DNA from: Microbacterium lacus
GTDB taxonomy: Bacteria; Actinomycetota; Actinomycetes; Actinomycetales; Microbacteriaceae
DNA length: 64,000 nt
Assembly (NCBI RefSeq): GCF_039531105.1
Contig: NZ_BAAAPK010000001.1
Span: 496,001-560,000, forward strand
Direction of reading: 5' to 3'
Part shown: positions 37,795 through 46,810 of the stretch, one piece after another
Numbering within the stretch: position 1 is the stretch's first letter
Layout of the letters: the number at the start of each line of letters is the position of its first letter
Made by a program: the position numbers and the translations under genes
The notes under the pieces: model-generated
The model's database searches: none
What the model saw: the letters and a program-made list of their open reading frames with translations, nothing else
Told to the model about the DNA's origin: nothing

Positions 37795-38765
37795 CCCAGC
37801 CCGACGAACTCGACTGCCTCTACCCGGAGATCGAACCGTACGAGACCGGGATGCTCCTGGCCGGCGACGGCCACCGCCTGTATTGGGAGCAGAGCGGCAA
37901 TCCCGACGGCAAGCCGGTCGTGTTCCTGCACGGCGGCCCCGGAGCGGGGACATCCGCGTGGCACCGGCGCCTGTTCGACCCCGAGAAGTACCGCATCGTG
38001 CTGTTCGACCAGCGCGGCTGCGGGCGCAGCACGCCGCACGCGAGCGAACCGGGCGCGGATCTCCGCTACAACACCACGTGGCACCTCGTCGCCGACATCG
38101 AGCTGCTGCGCCGCAACCTCGGCATCGACCGGTGGCAGGTCTTCGGCGGCTCGTGGGGGAGCGCGCTCGCCCTCGCGTATGCGGAGACGCATCCGGATGC
38201 CGTGACCGAGCTCGTCCTGCGCGGGGTCTTCACCCTGCGCCGCCACGAGCTGGAGTGGTTCTACGAGGGCGGCGCGTCGGCGGTGTTCCCGGACCTGTGG
38301 GAGGACTTCATCGCGCCGATCCCGGTGCTCGAGCGCTCGCGCATGATCGAGGCCTACCACCGGCGGCTGAACGATCCCGACCCGGCGGTCCACGTTCCGG
38401 CCGCGGTGGCATGGTCGCGCTGGGAGGCCGCCACGCTCACCCTGCGCCCGGATGAGGCCCTCGTCGCCGCGATGACCGAGCCCGCGGCGGCCACCGCCTT
38501 CGCCCGCATCGAGAACCATTTCTTCGTGCACGGGGGATGGTTCCGCGACGAGCAGCTCATCGCCGACGCTGGCGCGCTGCGCGGCATCCCCGCCATCATC
38601 GTCCAGGGGCGCTACGACATGTGCACGCCCATCATGACCGCCTGGGACCTGCACCGGGCGTGGCCCGAGGCCGAGCTCGTGGTCGTCGACGACGCCGGGC
38701 ACTCGGCGAGCGAGCCGGGCATCGCCGCGGCGCTCGTCGCCGCGACCGACCGCTTCGCCGGCTGA
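37791..38765 (+). CDS. pip: Prolyl aminopeptidase (S33)
   Basis: 324 residues, alpha/beta hydrolase that cuts N-terminal proline from peptides. Start block LYPEIEPYETGMLLAGDGHRLYWEQSGNP; oxyanion HGGPGAGTS; FDQRGCGRSTPHAS; nucleophile Ser in GGSWGSALALAY; Asp in GRYDMCTP; His in DDAGHSASEPG. Cytoplasmic, no signal peptide. Translationally coupled to the metallopeptidase upstream. Ends 20 bp from the convergent oxidoreductase gene. Confidence 0.93.
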   Translation: MTQPDELDCLYPEIEPYETGMLLAGDGHRLYWEQSGNPDGKPVVFLHGGPGAGTSAWHRRLFDPEKYRIVLFDQRGCGRSTPHASEPGADLRYNTTWHLVADIELLRRNLGIDRWQVFGGSWGSALALAYAETHPDAVTELVLRGVFTLRRHELEWFYEGGASAVFPDLWEDFIAPIPVLERSRMIEAYHRRLNDPDPAVHVPAAVAWSRWEAATLTLRPDEALVAAMTEPAAATAFARIENHFFVHGGWFRDEQLIADAGALRGIPAIIVQGRYDMCTPIMTAWDLHRAWPEAELVVVDDAGHSASEPGIAAALVAATDRFAG

Positions 38766-38784
38766 CCCGGACGGATGCCGCGGT

Positions 38785-40407
38785 TCAGCGCCCCCGGATG
38801 AGGTCGGCCGCGACCTCACCGACCACGATCGCGGGGGCGTTCGTGTGCCCGCGGATGAGCGACGGGATCACGGACGCATCGGCGACGCGGAGTCCCGCGA
38901 CCCCGCGCACGCGAAGCTCGGGATCCACGACCGCGTCGGCATCCGTTCCCATCCGCGCCGTGCCGACCGGGTGGTAGAGCGTGTGGGAGTAGCGCCGCAG
39001 CGACAGTTCGGCGCGCTCGTGCGGCGTCATGTCCTCCCCGCCCTCCGGCTGAACCCAACCGCCGGTGGTCACAGCACGCATCGCGGGGGTGGACAGCAGT
39101 CGCTCGCACTCCGCGAGCCCCGCGAGCATCGTCGCCCGGTCGACCCCCTCGCTGTCGGACAGATAGCGCGGGTCGATGAGCGGCTTGTCGGCGGGGTCTG
39201 CCGAGCGCAGGCGGATGGTCCCGCGACTGCGCGGCCGCAGCAGGATCGCACCGACCGTGAGGCCCTCCGCGGGCGGTGGCACGAGTCCCTCGCCCACGTA
39301 CGGCGCCGACGCGAAGATGATCTCGATATCGGGAAGCTCGGCCGCCATCCCGGTGCGGTCCGCGACATCGGTGCGCACGAACCCGTACGCTTCCGCGACG
39401 TTCGAGGTCAGCATCCCGCGCCGCGTCGTGAGGTACCGGGCGAGTTCGGCCGTGCGGGTGGCTCCGTACAGGGTGCCGCTGTGGGCGGAGGGGGCGAGCC
39501 CCGCGACGAGGTGATCCTGCAGGTTCGCCCCGACGCCGGGTCGGTCGGCGATGATCGGGATGCCGAGATCGGCCAGGTGATCGGCGGATCCGAGCCCGGA
39601 GAGCATCAGCAGCTGCGGGGTGTTCACCGCGCCGCCCGCGAGGATCACTTCCCGCCGGGCCGCGGCGTGGCGGGTGATGCCGCCGATCTCGACGTACACG
39701 CCGGTCGCGCGCGGCACCTCGGTGTCGGAGTCGAACGTCACCCGCCGCACGAATGCGTTCGTGAGGACCCGGAGGTTCGCGCGCCTGCGCGCGGGACGGA
39801 GGTACGCATCCGCGGTCGAGGCCCGCGCGCCGCGGTGCTGCGACACCATGGTCTGTGAAAAGCCCTGATGATCGGGGAGGTTCGGTGGCGTCACCGCGTG
39901 TCCCGCCTCGATGGCAGCCTCGAGGAACGCCGCCGTCTGCGCGCGGGGGTCGCGCTGGTGCTCGACGCGCTGGGCCCCGTTCGTGCCCTGCGTCGGGTGC
40001 GTCGCGTCCTCGGTGCGCTCGGCGCGGCGGAAATAGGGGACGAGCGCGTTCCACGACCAGCGGTCACCCGCGACTTCCGCCCAGTCGTCGTAATCCGCCG
40101 CGAAACCGCGGATCCACATCATGGCGTTCAGCGACGACGAGCCGCCGAGCGTCTTGCCGCGCGGCCAGAACACGGTGCGGTCCTTGAGCTCGGGCTGGGG
40201 GACGGTGTCGTAGTTCCAGTCGTAGCGTCCGCGGAAGAGCTTCGAGAACGCGGCCGGGACGTGCAGTTCGAGCGCGGTGTCGGGGCCGCCGGCCTCCAGC
40301 AGCAGGACGGAGACCCCCGGGTCTTCGCTCAGCCGCGCGGCCACTGCAGCGCCGGACGAGCCCGCACCGACGATCACGTAGTCGGCGGACAGGTCGTGCG
40401 CGCTCAT
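38785..40407 (-). CDS. GMC-family FAD oxidoreductase (alcohol/choline dehydrogenase-like)
   Basis: 540 residues. The FAD-binding start is YVIVGAGSSGAAVAARLSE, with LLEAGG and the GMC block WPRGKTLGGSSSLNAMMWIRG. The catalytic His region HTLYHPVGTARMG lies near the C-terminus. It should oxidise a primary alcohol to an aldehyde. Its start overlaps the stop of the aldehyde dehydrogenase gene in ATGA (40404-40407). The two form a two-step alcohol-to-acid pair; the substrate is not clear. Confidence 0.9.
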   Translation of the reverse strand: MSAHDLSADYVIVGAGSSGAAVAARLSEDPGVSVLLLEAGGPDTALELHVPAAFSKLFRGRYDWNYDTVPQPELKDRTVFWPRGKTLGGSSSLNAMMWIRGFAADYDDWAEVAGDRWSWNALVPYFRRAERTEDATHPTQGTNGAQRVEHQRDPRAQTAAFLEAAIEAGHAVTPPNLPDHQGFSQTMVSQHRGARASTADAYLRPARRRANLRVLTNAFVRRVTFDSDTEVPRATGVYVEIGGITRHAAARREVILAGGAVNTPQLLMLSGLGSADHLADLGIPIIADRPGVGANLQDHLVAGLAPSAHSGTLYGATRTAELARYLTTRRGMLTSNVAEAYGFVRTDVADRTGMAAELPDIEIIFASAPYVGEGLVPPPAEGLTVGAILLRPRSRGTIRLRSADPADKPLIDPRYLSDSEGVDRATMLAGLAECERLLSTPAMRAVTTGGWVQPEGGEDMTPHERAELSLRRYSHTLYHPVGTARMGTDADAVVDPELRVRGVAGLRVADASVIPSLIRGHTNAPAIVVGEVAADLIRGR

Positions 40408-42146
40408 GCGCGGAACGCCTGGACGAGCGTGCCGGCGAGCCGGGCGAGGTTGCCGTCCATCCGGTAGCGCGTGAAGCCCTCACTCACGGCGGCGCCGGTC
40501 CGCGCGTCGACGAACCACGGGGGCTTGGGGAGGACCGAGAAGCGGCTCCCCCGCAGCGACCGGGGGAACGGTCGGAACGGACCGCGCGTGATCGAGCGCT
40601 CCACGCCGTCCAGCAGAAGGGCGTTGTGCACGACGCCGATGCCGCTGTGGACGTCCTGCAGGGTGGCGCCAGGGAACCCTCCCCACGTGAGCGTCGGGGT
40701 GAGGAATCCGAACGCCGTCCACGAGTTGATCGCGATCGCGCCGTAGCGGAGCTCGGCGATCGCCCGCTCGAATCCGTCTCCGAGCGCGGACTGTGTCGCC
40801 GGATCGATCAGCACGTTCGCACCGAGGGTGCCCACGAGCGCGTCGTTCGCGTGCGCGACGGCGGCGTCGAGGAACTCCTGTCCGTTGCCCGGCAGGTCGA
40901 CGACACCGAGGACGGGCGCGAAGTACTCCGTCGTCTCCAGGGCGGCGGCATCCGCACCGGCTCGCACTTCGACCAGGAGGCGTGAGCCGTCGCCGCACCG
41001 GCGGGCATCCGGGTAGCTCGCCGCGGCGGTGTCGAGCTTCTCGTCGCTGCGGGGGTACCAGACCGGCCGTGCCGGCGCCGCATCGAACGCGCGGCGGAGC
41101 TCGCGCAGGAACGCGGCCCGCTGCGGCCAGTCGGCGCTGAGGATCACGACCTGCCCGGCGATGCAGTTGTGTCCGCTGTTCTGCAGGCGCATCGTGACCA
41201 CGTGCTCGGCCTGGAAGCGGAGGTCGGCCGCGCTCCAGGTACCCGGCACGACGATGATCGGTGAGACGCCCCCGAGCTCGGAAGTGATGGGCTTCTTCAG
41301 CTGCGGCCGGTCCTCGCGCCGCCGACGGGTGCCCGCCGCCCCCGTTCCCCACACGATCGCATCGAACGTGGGGGCAGCACCCGTGATGTGCACGTGGTCG
41401 ACCTGCGGGTGGCCCGTCAGGTAGGCGCCGACGTCGCCTGCACCGGTGACGATGCGCAGCAGCCCCGGCTCGATGAGCGGGGCGAGCGCGCGCTCGAACA
41501 CCGGTACGAGGGAGTCCTGCGTCGGGTTGACCTTGAGGATCACGACGCGGTTGTGCGCGAGCAGTTCGTACAGGACGTCGAGCACGGGGATCGAGGTGAC
41601 GTTCCCGGCGCCCAGCACGAGTCCGATGCCGCCGCTGCGCGTCGGGTGGCGCTGGCCGAGGCCCGCCGCCATGAGCGCCTCGTGCCGGGTGACTCCCGCC
41701 TCGAACCACACTTCGCCGGTGTAGCCGGAGAGCAGCACGGAGTCCATCGCCGCGAGCGGGAACACGTGCGCGCGGAGGCGCCCGCCGGGAGCGGCATCCG
41801 TCTTCACGCCGTCCAGGGGACTGCGTCCGCTCGCCAGCGCCTCGAGGCTGCGGCGATAGGCCTCGAGGGCGACGAGCGTCGCGTACGGACCGCTCAGCCA
41901 TTCCTCGCCACGCAGCGGATGCCGCGGGTCGAGTCCTTTCGAGGTCGCGGCCGTCTCGGCCCATTCCTGCGCGACCGCCGACACGGTGGCGTGCAGCCGC
42001 TCCAGCAGGCGCGCGCGTTGCGCGAGGGTCAGATGCGACCACGTCCGAGTGCCGGCGCTCAGGTCGTCGATCGCGGCGTCGAGCCGGTCGGCACCGTCCG
42101 GGAGCGCCTCGGTGGACGGGGCGGGGGCTTTCACGCTGGACGACAC
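40404..42146 (-). CDS. Aldehyde dehydrogenase superfamily protein, atypical
   Basis: 580 residues, longer than classical aldehyde dehydrogenases (~490). The catalytic pair is present: Glu in ITSELGGVSPIIV and Cys in SGHNCIAGQVVIL. Nucleotide-fold blocks LVLGAGNVTSIPVLDVLYEL and HITGAAPTFD are also seen. It differs from BetB-type betaine aldehyde dehydrogenase in having an extra ~80-residue N-terminal part and a C-terminal extension, so it is not assigned to choline oxidation. GTG start with AAGGAG upstream. It leads the ALDH-GMC pair and lies 70 bp after kynU. Confidence 0.85.
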   Translation of the reverse strand: MSSSVKAPAPSTEALPDGADRLDAAIDDLSAGTRTWSHLTLAQRARLLERLHATVSAVAQEWAETAATSKGLDPRHPLRGEEWLSGPYATLVALEAYRRSLEALASGRSPLDGVKTDAAPGGRLRAHVFPLAAMDSVLLSGYTGEVWFEAGVTRHEALMAAGLGQRHPTRSGGIGLVLGAGNVTSIPVLDVLYELLAHNRVVILKVNPTQDSLVPVFERALAPLIEPGLLRIVTGAGDVGAYLTGHPQVDHVHITGAAPTFDAIVWGTGAAGTRRRREDRPQLKKPITSELGGVSPIIVVPGTWSAADLRFQAEHVVTMRLQNSGHNCIAGQVVILSADWPQRAAFLRELRRAFDAAPARPVWYPRSDEKLDTAAASYPDARRCGDGSRLLVEVRAGADAAALETTEYFAPVLGVVDLPGNGQEFLDAAVAHANDALVGTLGANVLIDPATQSALGDGFERAIAELRYGAIAINSWTAFGFLTPTLTWGGFPGATLQDVHSGIGVVHNALLLDGVERSITRGPFRPFPRSLRGSRFSVLPKPPWFVDARTGAAVSEGFTRYRMDGNLARLAGTLVQAFRA

Positions 42147-42216
42147 GGCGCTCTCCTTCGGGCGGGCCTTCAGCTTACGGCGCGGAACTGAGTTCCATCA
42201 TCGGTGCGCCTCGATC

Positions 42217-43464
42217 TCACGACGTGATGGTCGAGACCGCGTCGCGCACCGCGCGCATGCCCGCGAGGGTCTCGGCGAAGCTCGTCGACAGCGGCGACAG
42301 TCCGATCCGCAGGCCTGCGGGATCGCGGTAGTCCGGGATGACGTCCTGCGTCCACAGCCGCGCGGTCACGTCGCGCATGGATGGATGCTGCAGCGTCACG
42401 TGACCGCCGCGCTCGGCGGCATCACGCGGCGAGGCGACCGTGACGCCGAGCGGGGCGAGCAGATCGTCGGCCAGGGCGATCGCGAACTCGGTGAGGGCGA
42501 CGGACTTCTCGCGGATCGCCGGGATGCCGACCTCGGCGATCAGGTCGACCATGTCGCGCACCGGCAGCATGCCGATGATCGGCGGGGTCCCCGAGAGGAC
42601 GCGCCGGATACCGGGCGCCGGGGTGTAGCCGGGACCCATCGCGAAGACGTCCGCGGTGCCCATCCAGCCCTGGATGGGCTGGGCGAGACGCGACTGCAGG
42701 TGCTCGGCGACGTAGGCGAACGCGGGCGCACCCGGTCCGCCGTTGAGGTACTTGTACGTGCAGCCGACGGCGAGGTCGAAGCCCCACGCATCCGCCTGCA
42801 CCGCGACCGAGCCCGCCGAGTGGCACAGGTCCCAGAGGATGAGCGCCCCCGCGTCGTGCGCGATGCGGGTGAGTGCTTCGGCGTCGGCCAGGTACCCCGA
42901 GCGGTACGCGATCTGGCTGATCACGACGACGGCCGTCGCAGGTCCGGTGGCATCCCGCAGCTGGGCGGCGCTCACACCCGCCGACCGGTCGACATCGATC
43001 CACCGCACGCGTCCTCCGCGCTCGGCGGCGATGCCCTCGACGAGGTAGCGGTCGGTCGGGAAGTTGTCGGTGTCGATCACGATCTCGACTCGGGCGGGGT
43101 CGGCGGCGCGCTGCGCGTCGAACGCCGCGCGGATGAGCTTGTACAGCAGCACGGTCGTGGAGTCGCCGATCACCGTCTGCCCGGGCGCCGCGCCGATGAC
43201 CGAGCGCCCGATCGCGTCGCCGATCCGGAACGGCAGCTCCATCCAGGACTCGTCCCAGCCGCGGATGAGCCGCCCGCCCCACTCCTCGTGCACGAACCGT
43301 CCGAGGGTCTCGGCGCTGCGGCGCAGCGGCCGCCCGAGGGAGTTCCCGTCGAAGTACACCAGCGGGCTCTCCGCACCGATGAACGCATCGCGGTACGGGG
43401 CGAGCGGGTCGGCCGCATCGAGCTCGGCCGCCCGGGCGGTCAGTTCGTCAGCGATGGTCGTCAT
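42217..43464 (-). CDS. kynU: Kynureninase
   Basis: 415 residues, PLP enzyme cleaving kynurenine to anthranilate and alanine. Seen: YFDGNSLGRPLR near the start, DLCHSAGSVAV, the PLP-lysine motif CTYKYLNGGPGAPAF, and IQGWMGTADVFAM. GAGGAG lies seven nucleotides before the ATG. It overlaps the amidohydrolase stop by 17 bp and is third in a tryptophan-degradation operon. Confidence 0.94.
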   Translation of the reverse strand: MTTIADELTARAAELDAADPLAPYRDAFIGAESPLVYFDGNSLGRPLRRSAETLGRFVHEEWGGRLIRGWDESWMELPFRIGDAIGRSVIGAAPGQTVIGDSTTVLLYKLIRAAFDAQRAADPARVEIVIDTDNFPTDRYLVEGIAAERGGRVRWIDVDRSAGVSAAQLRDATGPATAVVVISQIAYRSGYLADAEALTRIAHDAGALILWDLCHSAGSVAVQADAWGFDLAVGCTYKYLNGGPGAPAFAYVAEHLQSRLAQPIQGWMGTADVFAMGPGYTPAPGIRRVLSGTPPIIGMLPVRDMVDLIAEVGIPAIREKSVALTEFAIALADDLLAPLGVTVASPRDAAERGGHVTLQHPSMRDVTARLWTQDVIPDYRDPAGLRIGLSPLSTSFAETLAGMRAVRDAVSTITS

Positions 43465-44428
43465 GGATCAGCTCCTCAGTGGGGACGACGGTGGCGCCGG
43501 CCAGCCAGGCGGGGACTTCATCCACGGATCCGGGCGCCTCTCCCGCCACGAACGACGCGACACCGTGCGGTGCCTCGCGCAACGGCCACGGGTCGGCCAG
43601 TGCCGCGACCAGGGCGGGTCCGCGCACGCCCGCGGAATCCAGCGAGGCCAGTTCGTCCGGCTGGATGCCGCTCGCACGGTCGCCGTTGCCGAGATCGGTG
43701 CCGTAGAGGACGCGCCCGCCCGCCGCGGCGAACGTGGTCAGATTGATCGTCGCGCGCTCACGGTCGGGCCCGTCGTGGATCGACAACGTGGAGATCCACC
43801 GCTGCCCCATGGCCCGGGCGCGCGCGATCGACGCTGGATCGGCCCATTCGCTGAACGGCGTGTGCGCGAGGGCGTCGACGCCGGCGTCGAGCGCGCGGCG
43901 CAGCATCCCCTCGCCTTCGACGTGGGCGACCACGGGCAGCCCGCGGGCGTGCGCGGAGGCGACGATCGCCTGCAGCGTCTCGAGGTCGAACACCGGACCC
44001 GAGGAGAAGTTGAGGGCGACCTTGATCACCGACGCTCCGCACGTGTGCTGTTCGTCGATCGCGGTCGCGACGCCGCCGGGCACCCCGGCGTCGAGCGAAA
44101 TGTTCGTGATCTCGTGCGTGGTCTCCGGGGGCGCCCACGATCGACCGACCGGATAGCCTCCCGGTGCGGTCAGGAATGCCCCCGCATAGGCGACGGCGGG
44201 GAAGCCGCCGCCCGGCCGGCGCGCCAGGGCGATCGGATCTCCGCCGAGGTCCACGACGGCGGCGATGCCGTGACGGGACAGCGGGGCCTCGTCGATCAGG
44301 TGGGTGTGCACGTGGTGATCTGTGAAGGCCGGCAGCGCGGTCCCGCGCTCGCCGGTGACCGCGCGCCGGCACGGCCGGGCATCAGGTCCGAGCAGCTCGT
44401 GCAGGGCGGAGAGATCGGCGTGCGGCAT
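43448..44428 (-). CDS. Amidohydrolase-superfamily protein within the kynurenine operon
   Basis: 326 residues. All putative metal ligands of a binuclear amidohydrolase barrel are visible: the HxH motif in FTDHHVHTHLIDE, the bridging Lys in SVIKVALNF, His in PVVAHVEGEG, His in ALAHTPFSEW and Asp in VLYGTDLGNGD. It sits between tryptophan dioxygenase and kynureninase, with only 3 bp to the first and an overlap with the second. The missing step of the operon is hydrolysis of N-formylkynurenine, so this is a candidate formamidase; the usual KynB (cyclase fold) is not present here. That function is inference. Confidence 0.75.
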   Translation of the reverse strand: MPHADLSALHELLGPDARPCRRAVTGERGTALPAFTDHHVHTHLIDEAPLSRHGIAAVVDLGGDPIALARRPGGGFPAVAYAGAFLTAPGGYPVGRSWAPPETTHEITNISLDAGVPGGVATAIDEQHTCGASVIKVALNFSSGPVFDLETLQAIVASAHARGLPVVAHVEGEGMLRRALDAGVDALAHTPFSEWADPASIARARAMGQRWISTLSIHDGPDRERATINLTTFAAAGGRVLYGTDLGNGDRASGIQPDELASLDSAGVRGPALVAALADPWPLREAPHGVASFVAGEAPGSVDEVPAWLAGATVVPTEELIHDDHR

Positions 44429-44431
44429 CCG

Positions 44432-45292
44432 TCACCCGCCGATCTCGGTCCTGACCGCGAACAGCTCGGGGAAGAACGTGAGCTCCAGTGCCCGCTGCAG
44501 GAACGGCACGCCGCTCGAGCCGCCCGTCCCCTTCTTGAACCCGATGATGCGGTCGACGGTCTTCAGGTGCCGGAATCGCCAGAGCTGGAAGTTGTCCTCG
44601 AGGTCCACGAGCTCCTCGCACGTCTCGTATGCGGCCCAGTGCGTCTGCGGATCGGCATAGATCTCGGCGAACAGGGGCACGAGTTCGGGGGTGAACGTCC
44701 ACGCCTTGGTGACATCGCGTTCGAGGACGGAGCCGGGGATGCCGTAGCCCTGCCGGGCGAGCAGGCGCAAGAACTCGTCGTACAGGCTGGGTGCCTCCAG
44801 CGCGTCGCGCACGAGGGCGTGTGCGGCGGCATCCGCGTCGAACACGCGCAGCATCGCGGCGTTCTTGTTGCCGAGCGTGAACTCCACCGCGCGGTACTGC
44901 GCGGACTGGAAGCCGCTCGCGTTGCCCAGCACTCCGCGGAACTGCGCGTACTCGGCGGGGGTGAGCGTCGCGAGCACCGACCACTGCTCGGTGAGCGTGC
45001 GCTGGATGTGCTTGACGCGCGCGATGCACTTGAGGGCCGGAGCGAGCCGGTCTTCGCGCAGGAAGACGCACGCGCCGGAGAGCTCGTGCAGGACGAGCTT
45101 GAGCCACAGCTCGGTCGTCTGGTGCTGGATGATGAACAGCAGCTCATCGTGATGCTCCGGGGAGCTCAGCGGATGCTGCGCCGCGAGCAGGGTGTCCAGC
45201 TCGAGGTAACCGCCGTAGCTCATGCGGTCGGAGAAGTCCGTGACGACCGACTCTTCGATCGTCCGGGTGTTCTGCTGCACGCCGTCGCTCAC
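44432..45292 (-). CDS. kynA: Tryptophan 2,3-dioxygenase
   Basis: 286 residues, haem enzyme converting L-tryptophan to N-formylkynurenine. Conserved: MSYGGYLELDTLL, HDELLFIIQHQTTELWLKL, QSAQYR, and the haem-His block LWRFRHLKTVDRIIG followed by FKKGTGGSSG. First gene of a leftward operon with the amidohydrolase and kynureninase, which together would give anthranilate. GTG start with TAGGCT six nucleotides upstream. Confidence 0.95.
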   Translation of the reverse strand: MSDGVQQNTRTIEESVVTDFSDRMSYGGYLELDTLLAAQHPLSSPEHHDELLFIIQHQTTELWLKLVLHELSGACVFLREDRLAPALKCIARVKHIQRTLTEQWSVLATLTPAEYAQFRGVLGNASGFQSAQYRAVEFTLGNKNAAMLRVFDADAAAHALVRDALEAPSLYDEFLRLLARQGYGIPGSVLERDVTKAWTFTPELVPLFAEIYADPQTHWAAYETCEELVDLEDNFQLWRFRHLKTVDRIIGFKKGTGGSSGVPFLQRALELTFFPELFAVRTEIGG

Positions 45293-45298
45293 CCGCTC

Positions 45299-45304
45299 AG
45301 CCTA
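45299..45304 (-). promoter_or_regulatory. -10-like hexamer TAGGCT for a leaderless kynurenine operon
   Basis: Six nucleotides before the GTG at 45292; the likely operon promoter. Confidence 0.5.
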
Positions 45305-45319
45305 GTGAGCGGGGCGCGC

Positions 45320-45580
45320 TCAGATCAGAGACAGCTCGCGCAGCTTCGACTCGACGTCGGCGTTCGACGGCTCGACGTGGTGCGACGAGTCGGGGTACAC
45401 GACCACGGGGATCTGCGTGCGTCCGGAGATCTCGCGGGCGATGTCCGCGGCGGCGGGCTCGGCCACCAGATCGACGTAGGTGTACTCCACGCCGAGGCCG
45501 TCGAGCTGGCTCTTGGTGCGGATGCAGTCGCGGCACCAGTCGGCACCGAACACCGTCAGGGAGGAGGGTGAAGAAGTCAT
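45320..45580 (-). CDS. Glutaredoxin-like / mycoredoxin-like protein
   Basis: 86 residues with a thioredoxin fold and the dithiol motif GADWCRDCIRTK near the N-terminus, followed by IPVVVYPD (cis-Pro). Such small proteins reduce mycothiol-mixed disulfides or metal-resistance enzymes in actinobacteria. ATG 45580 has GGAGGG upstream; a few further codons are possible. Same strand as kynA but its own small unit. Confidence 0.85.
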   Translation of the reverse strand: MTSSPSSLTVFGADWCRDCIRTKSQLDGLGVEYTYVDLVAEPAAADIAREISGRTQIPVVVYPDSSHHVEPSNADVESKLRELSLI

Positions 45581-45656
45581 CCCTCCATCCTCCCGCATGC
45601 AGCCTGGATGACGGCCGGATGCCCGGCACGGGGTCGCATGGCACGATTAGACCGGC

Positions 45657-46802
45657 ATGCACCTCTCGATCGTCGTCCCGACCTACAACGAGGCTCCCAA
45701 CATCGCGGAGCTCGTTCGGCGTGTCACGACCGAGACGGCGGGCATCGACGCGGAGATCGTCTTCGTCGACGACAGCACGGACGACACTCCCGACGTGATC
45801 GCCGCGGTCGCGGCGGAGGCGACGATCCCGGTCCGCCTGATCCACCGCGCGCGGCGCACCGGCGGTCTCGGCGGTGCGGTCCTGGAGGGCATCGCCGCCG
45901 CGGCGGCGGATGCCTGCCTCGTGATGGACGGCGATCTGCAGCATCCCCCCGAGGAGATCCCCGCGCTCTACGCCAGATTCCTGCAGGGCGACGTCGACGT
46001 CGTGATCGCCTCCCGCTACGCCGGCGACGGGACCTCGGCGGGCCTGGCCGGACGCACCCGTGTCATGGTCTCGAAGGCCTCGACGGCGCTCACCCGCGCG
46101 ATGTTCCCCATCCGGCTCAAGGACGTCAGCGATCCGATGACCGGATTCTTCCTGATCGACCGGCGGGCGCTGGATGCCGAGACCCTGCGTCCGCGGGGCT
46201 TCAAGATCCTGCTCGAGATCCTCGCCCGCAAGAACCTGCGCGTCGCCGAAGTGCCGTTCGAGTTCGCGGACCGTCACGCGGGGGATTCGAAGGCCTCCGT
46301 GCGCCAGGGGCTGCACTTCCTCACCCAGCTGACCGCACTGCGCTTCGGGAAGATGTCGCTGTTCGCCGTGATCGGCGGACTCGGGGCCCTGGCGAACGTC
46401 GCCCTGGTGTGGGCGCTCACCCACCTCGGCGTCAACTACCTCATCGCCGCGATCGTCGCGTCCGAGGTCACGATCATCGGCAACTTCCTGCTGCAGGAGC
46501 GCTTCGTCTTCCACGACATGAAGGGGGCGGCATCCGGCGTCTGGTCGCGCTTCGCGAAGTCGTTCACCTTCAACAACGCGGAACTGCTGATCCGCATCCC
46601 CATCGTGGCCCTCATGGTGAACACCGGTCACATCTCCGCCGTGATCGCCACGGCGATCACGCTCGTCGTCGCCTTCATCGTGCGCTTCGTGTTCCACTCA
46701 CTCGTGGTCTACGCGCCGCGGAAGGCGGGCGCTCCCGTGAGCGCCGGTCGCCGCTTCGTCGACGAGCTCGATGCGCAGGCGATGTCTCCCGGTGAACTCT
46801 GA
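45657..46802 (+). CDS. GT2 glycosyltransferase (polyprenyl-phosphate sugar synthase type) fused to a GtrA-like domain
   Basis: 381 residues. N-terminal GT2 domain with IVVPTYNEAPNIAELV, EIVFVDDSTDDTPDV and the metal motif VMDGDLQHPPEEI, like dolichol-phosphate mannose synthases. From ~235 on are four GtrA-like membrane helices (GGLGALANVALVWALTH; EVTIIGNFLLQERFVF). It probably loads a sugar onto undecaprenyl phosphate and helps flip it. ATG 45657 is close behind a TTAGAC stretch. Convergent with the deacetylase gene. Confidence 0.9.
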   Translation: MHLSIVVPTYNEAPNIAELVRRVTTETAGIDAEIVFVDDSTDDTPDVIAAVAAEATIPVRLIHRARRTGGLGGAVLEGIAAAAADACLVMDGDLQHPPEEIPALYARFLQGDVDVVIASRYAGDGTSAGLAGRTRVMVSKASTALTRAMFPIRLKDVSDPMTGFFLIDRRALDAETLRPRGFKILLEILARKNLRVAEVPFEFADRHAGDSKASVRQGLHFLTQLTALRFGKMSLFAVIGGLGALANVALVWALTHLGVNYLIAAIVASEVTIIGNFLLQERFVFHDMKGAASGVWSRFAKSFTFNNAELLIRIPIVALMVNTGHISAVIATAITLVVAFIVRFVFHSLVVYAPRKAGAPVSAGRRFVDELDAQAMSPGEL

Positions 46803-46810
46803 CGGGGCGA

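Noticed and set aside
43064..45571. Rightward open frame of 835 codons across the kynurenine operon
   Set aside because: Covers three conserved genes on the other strand; low-complexity Arg/Gly/Asp composition.
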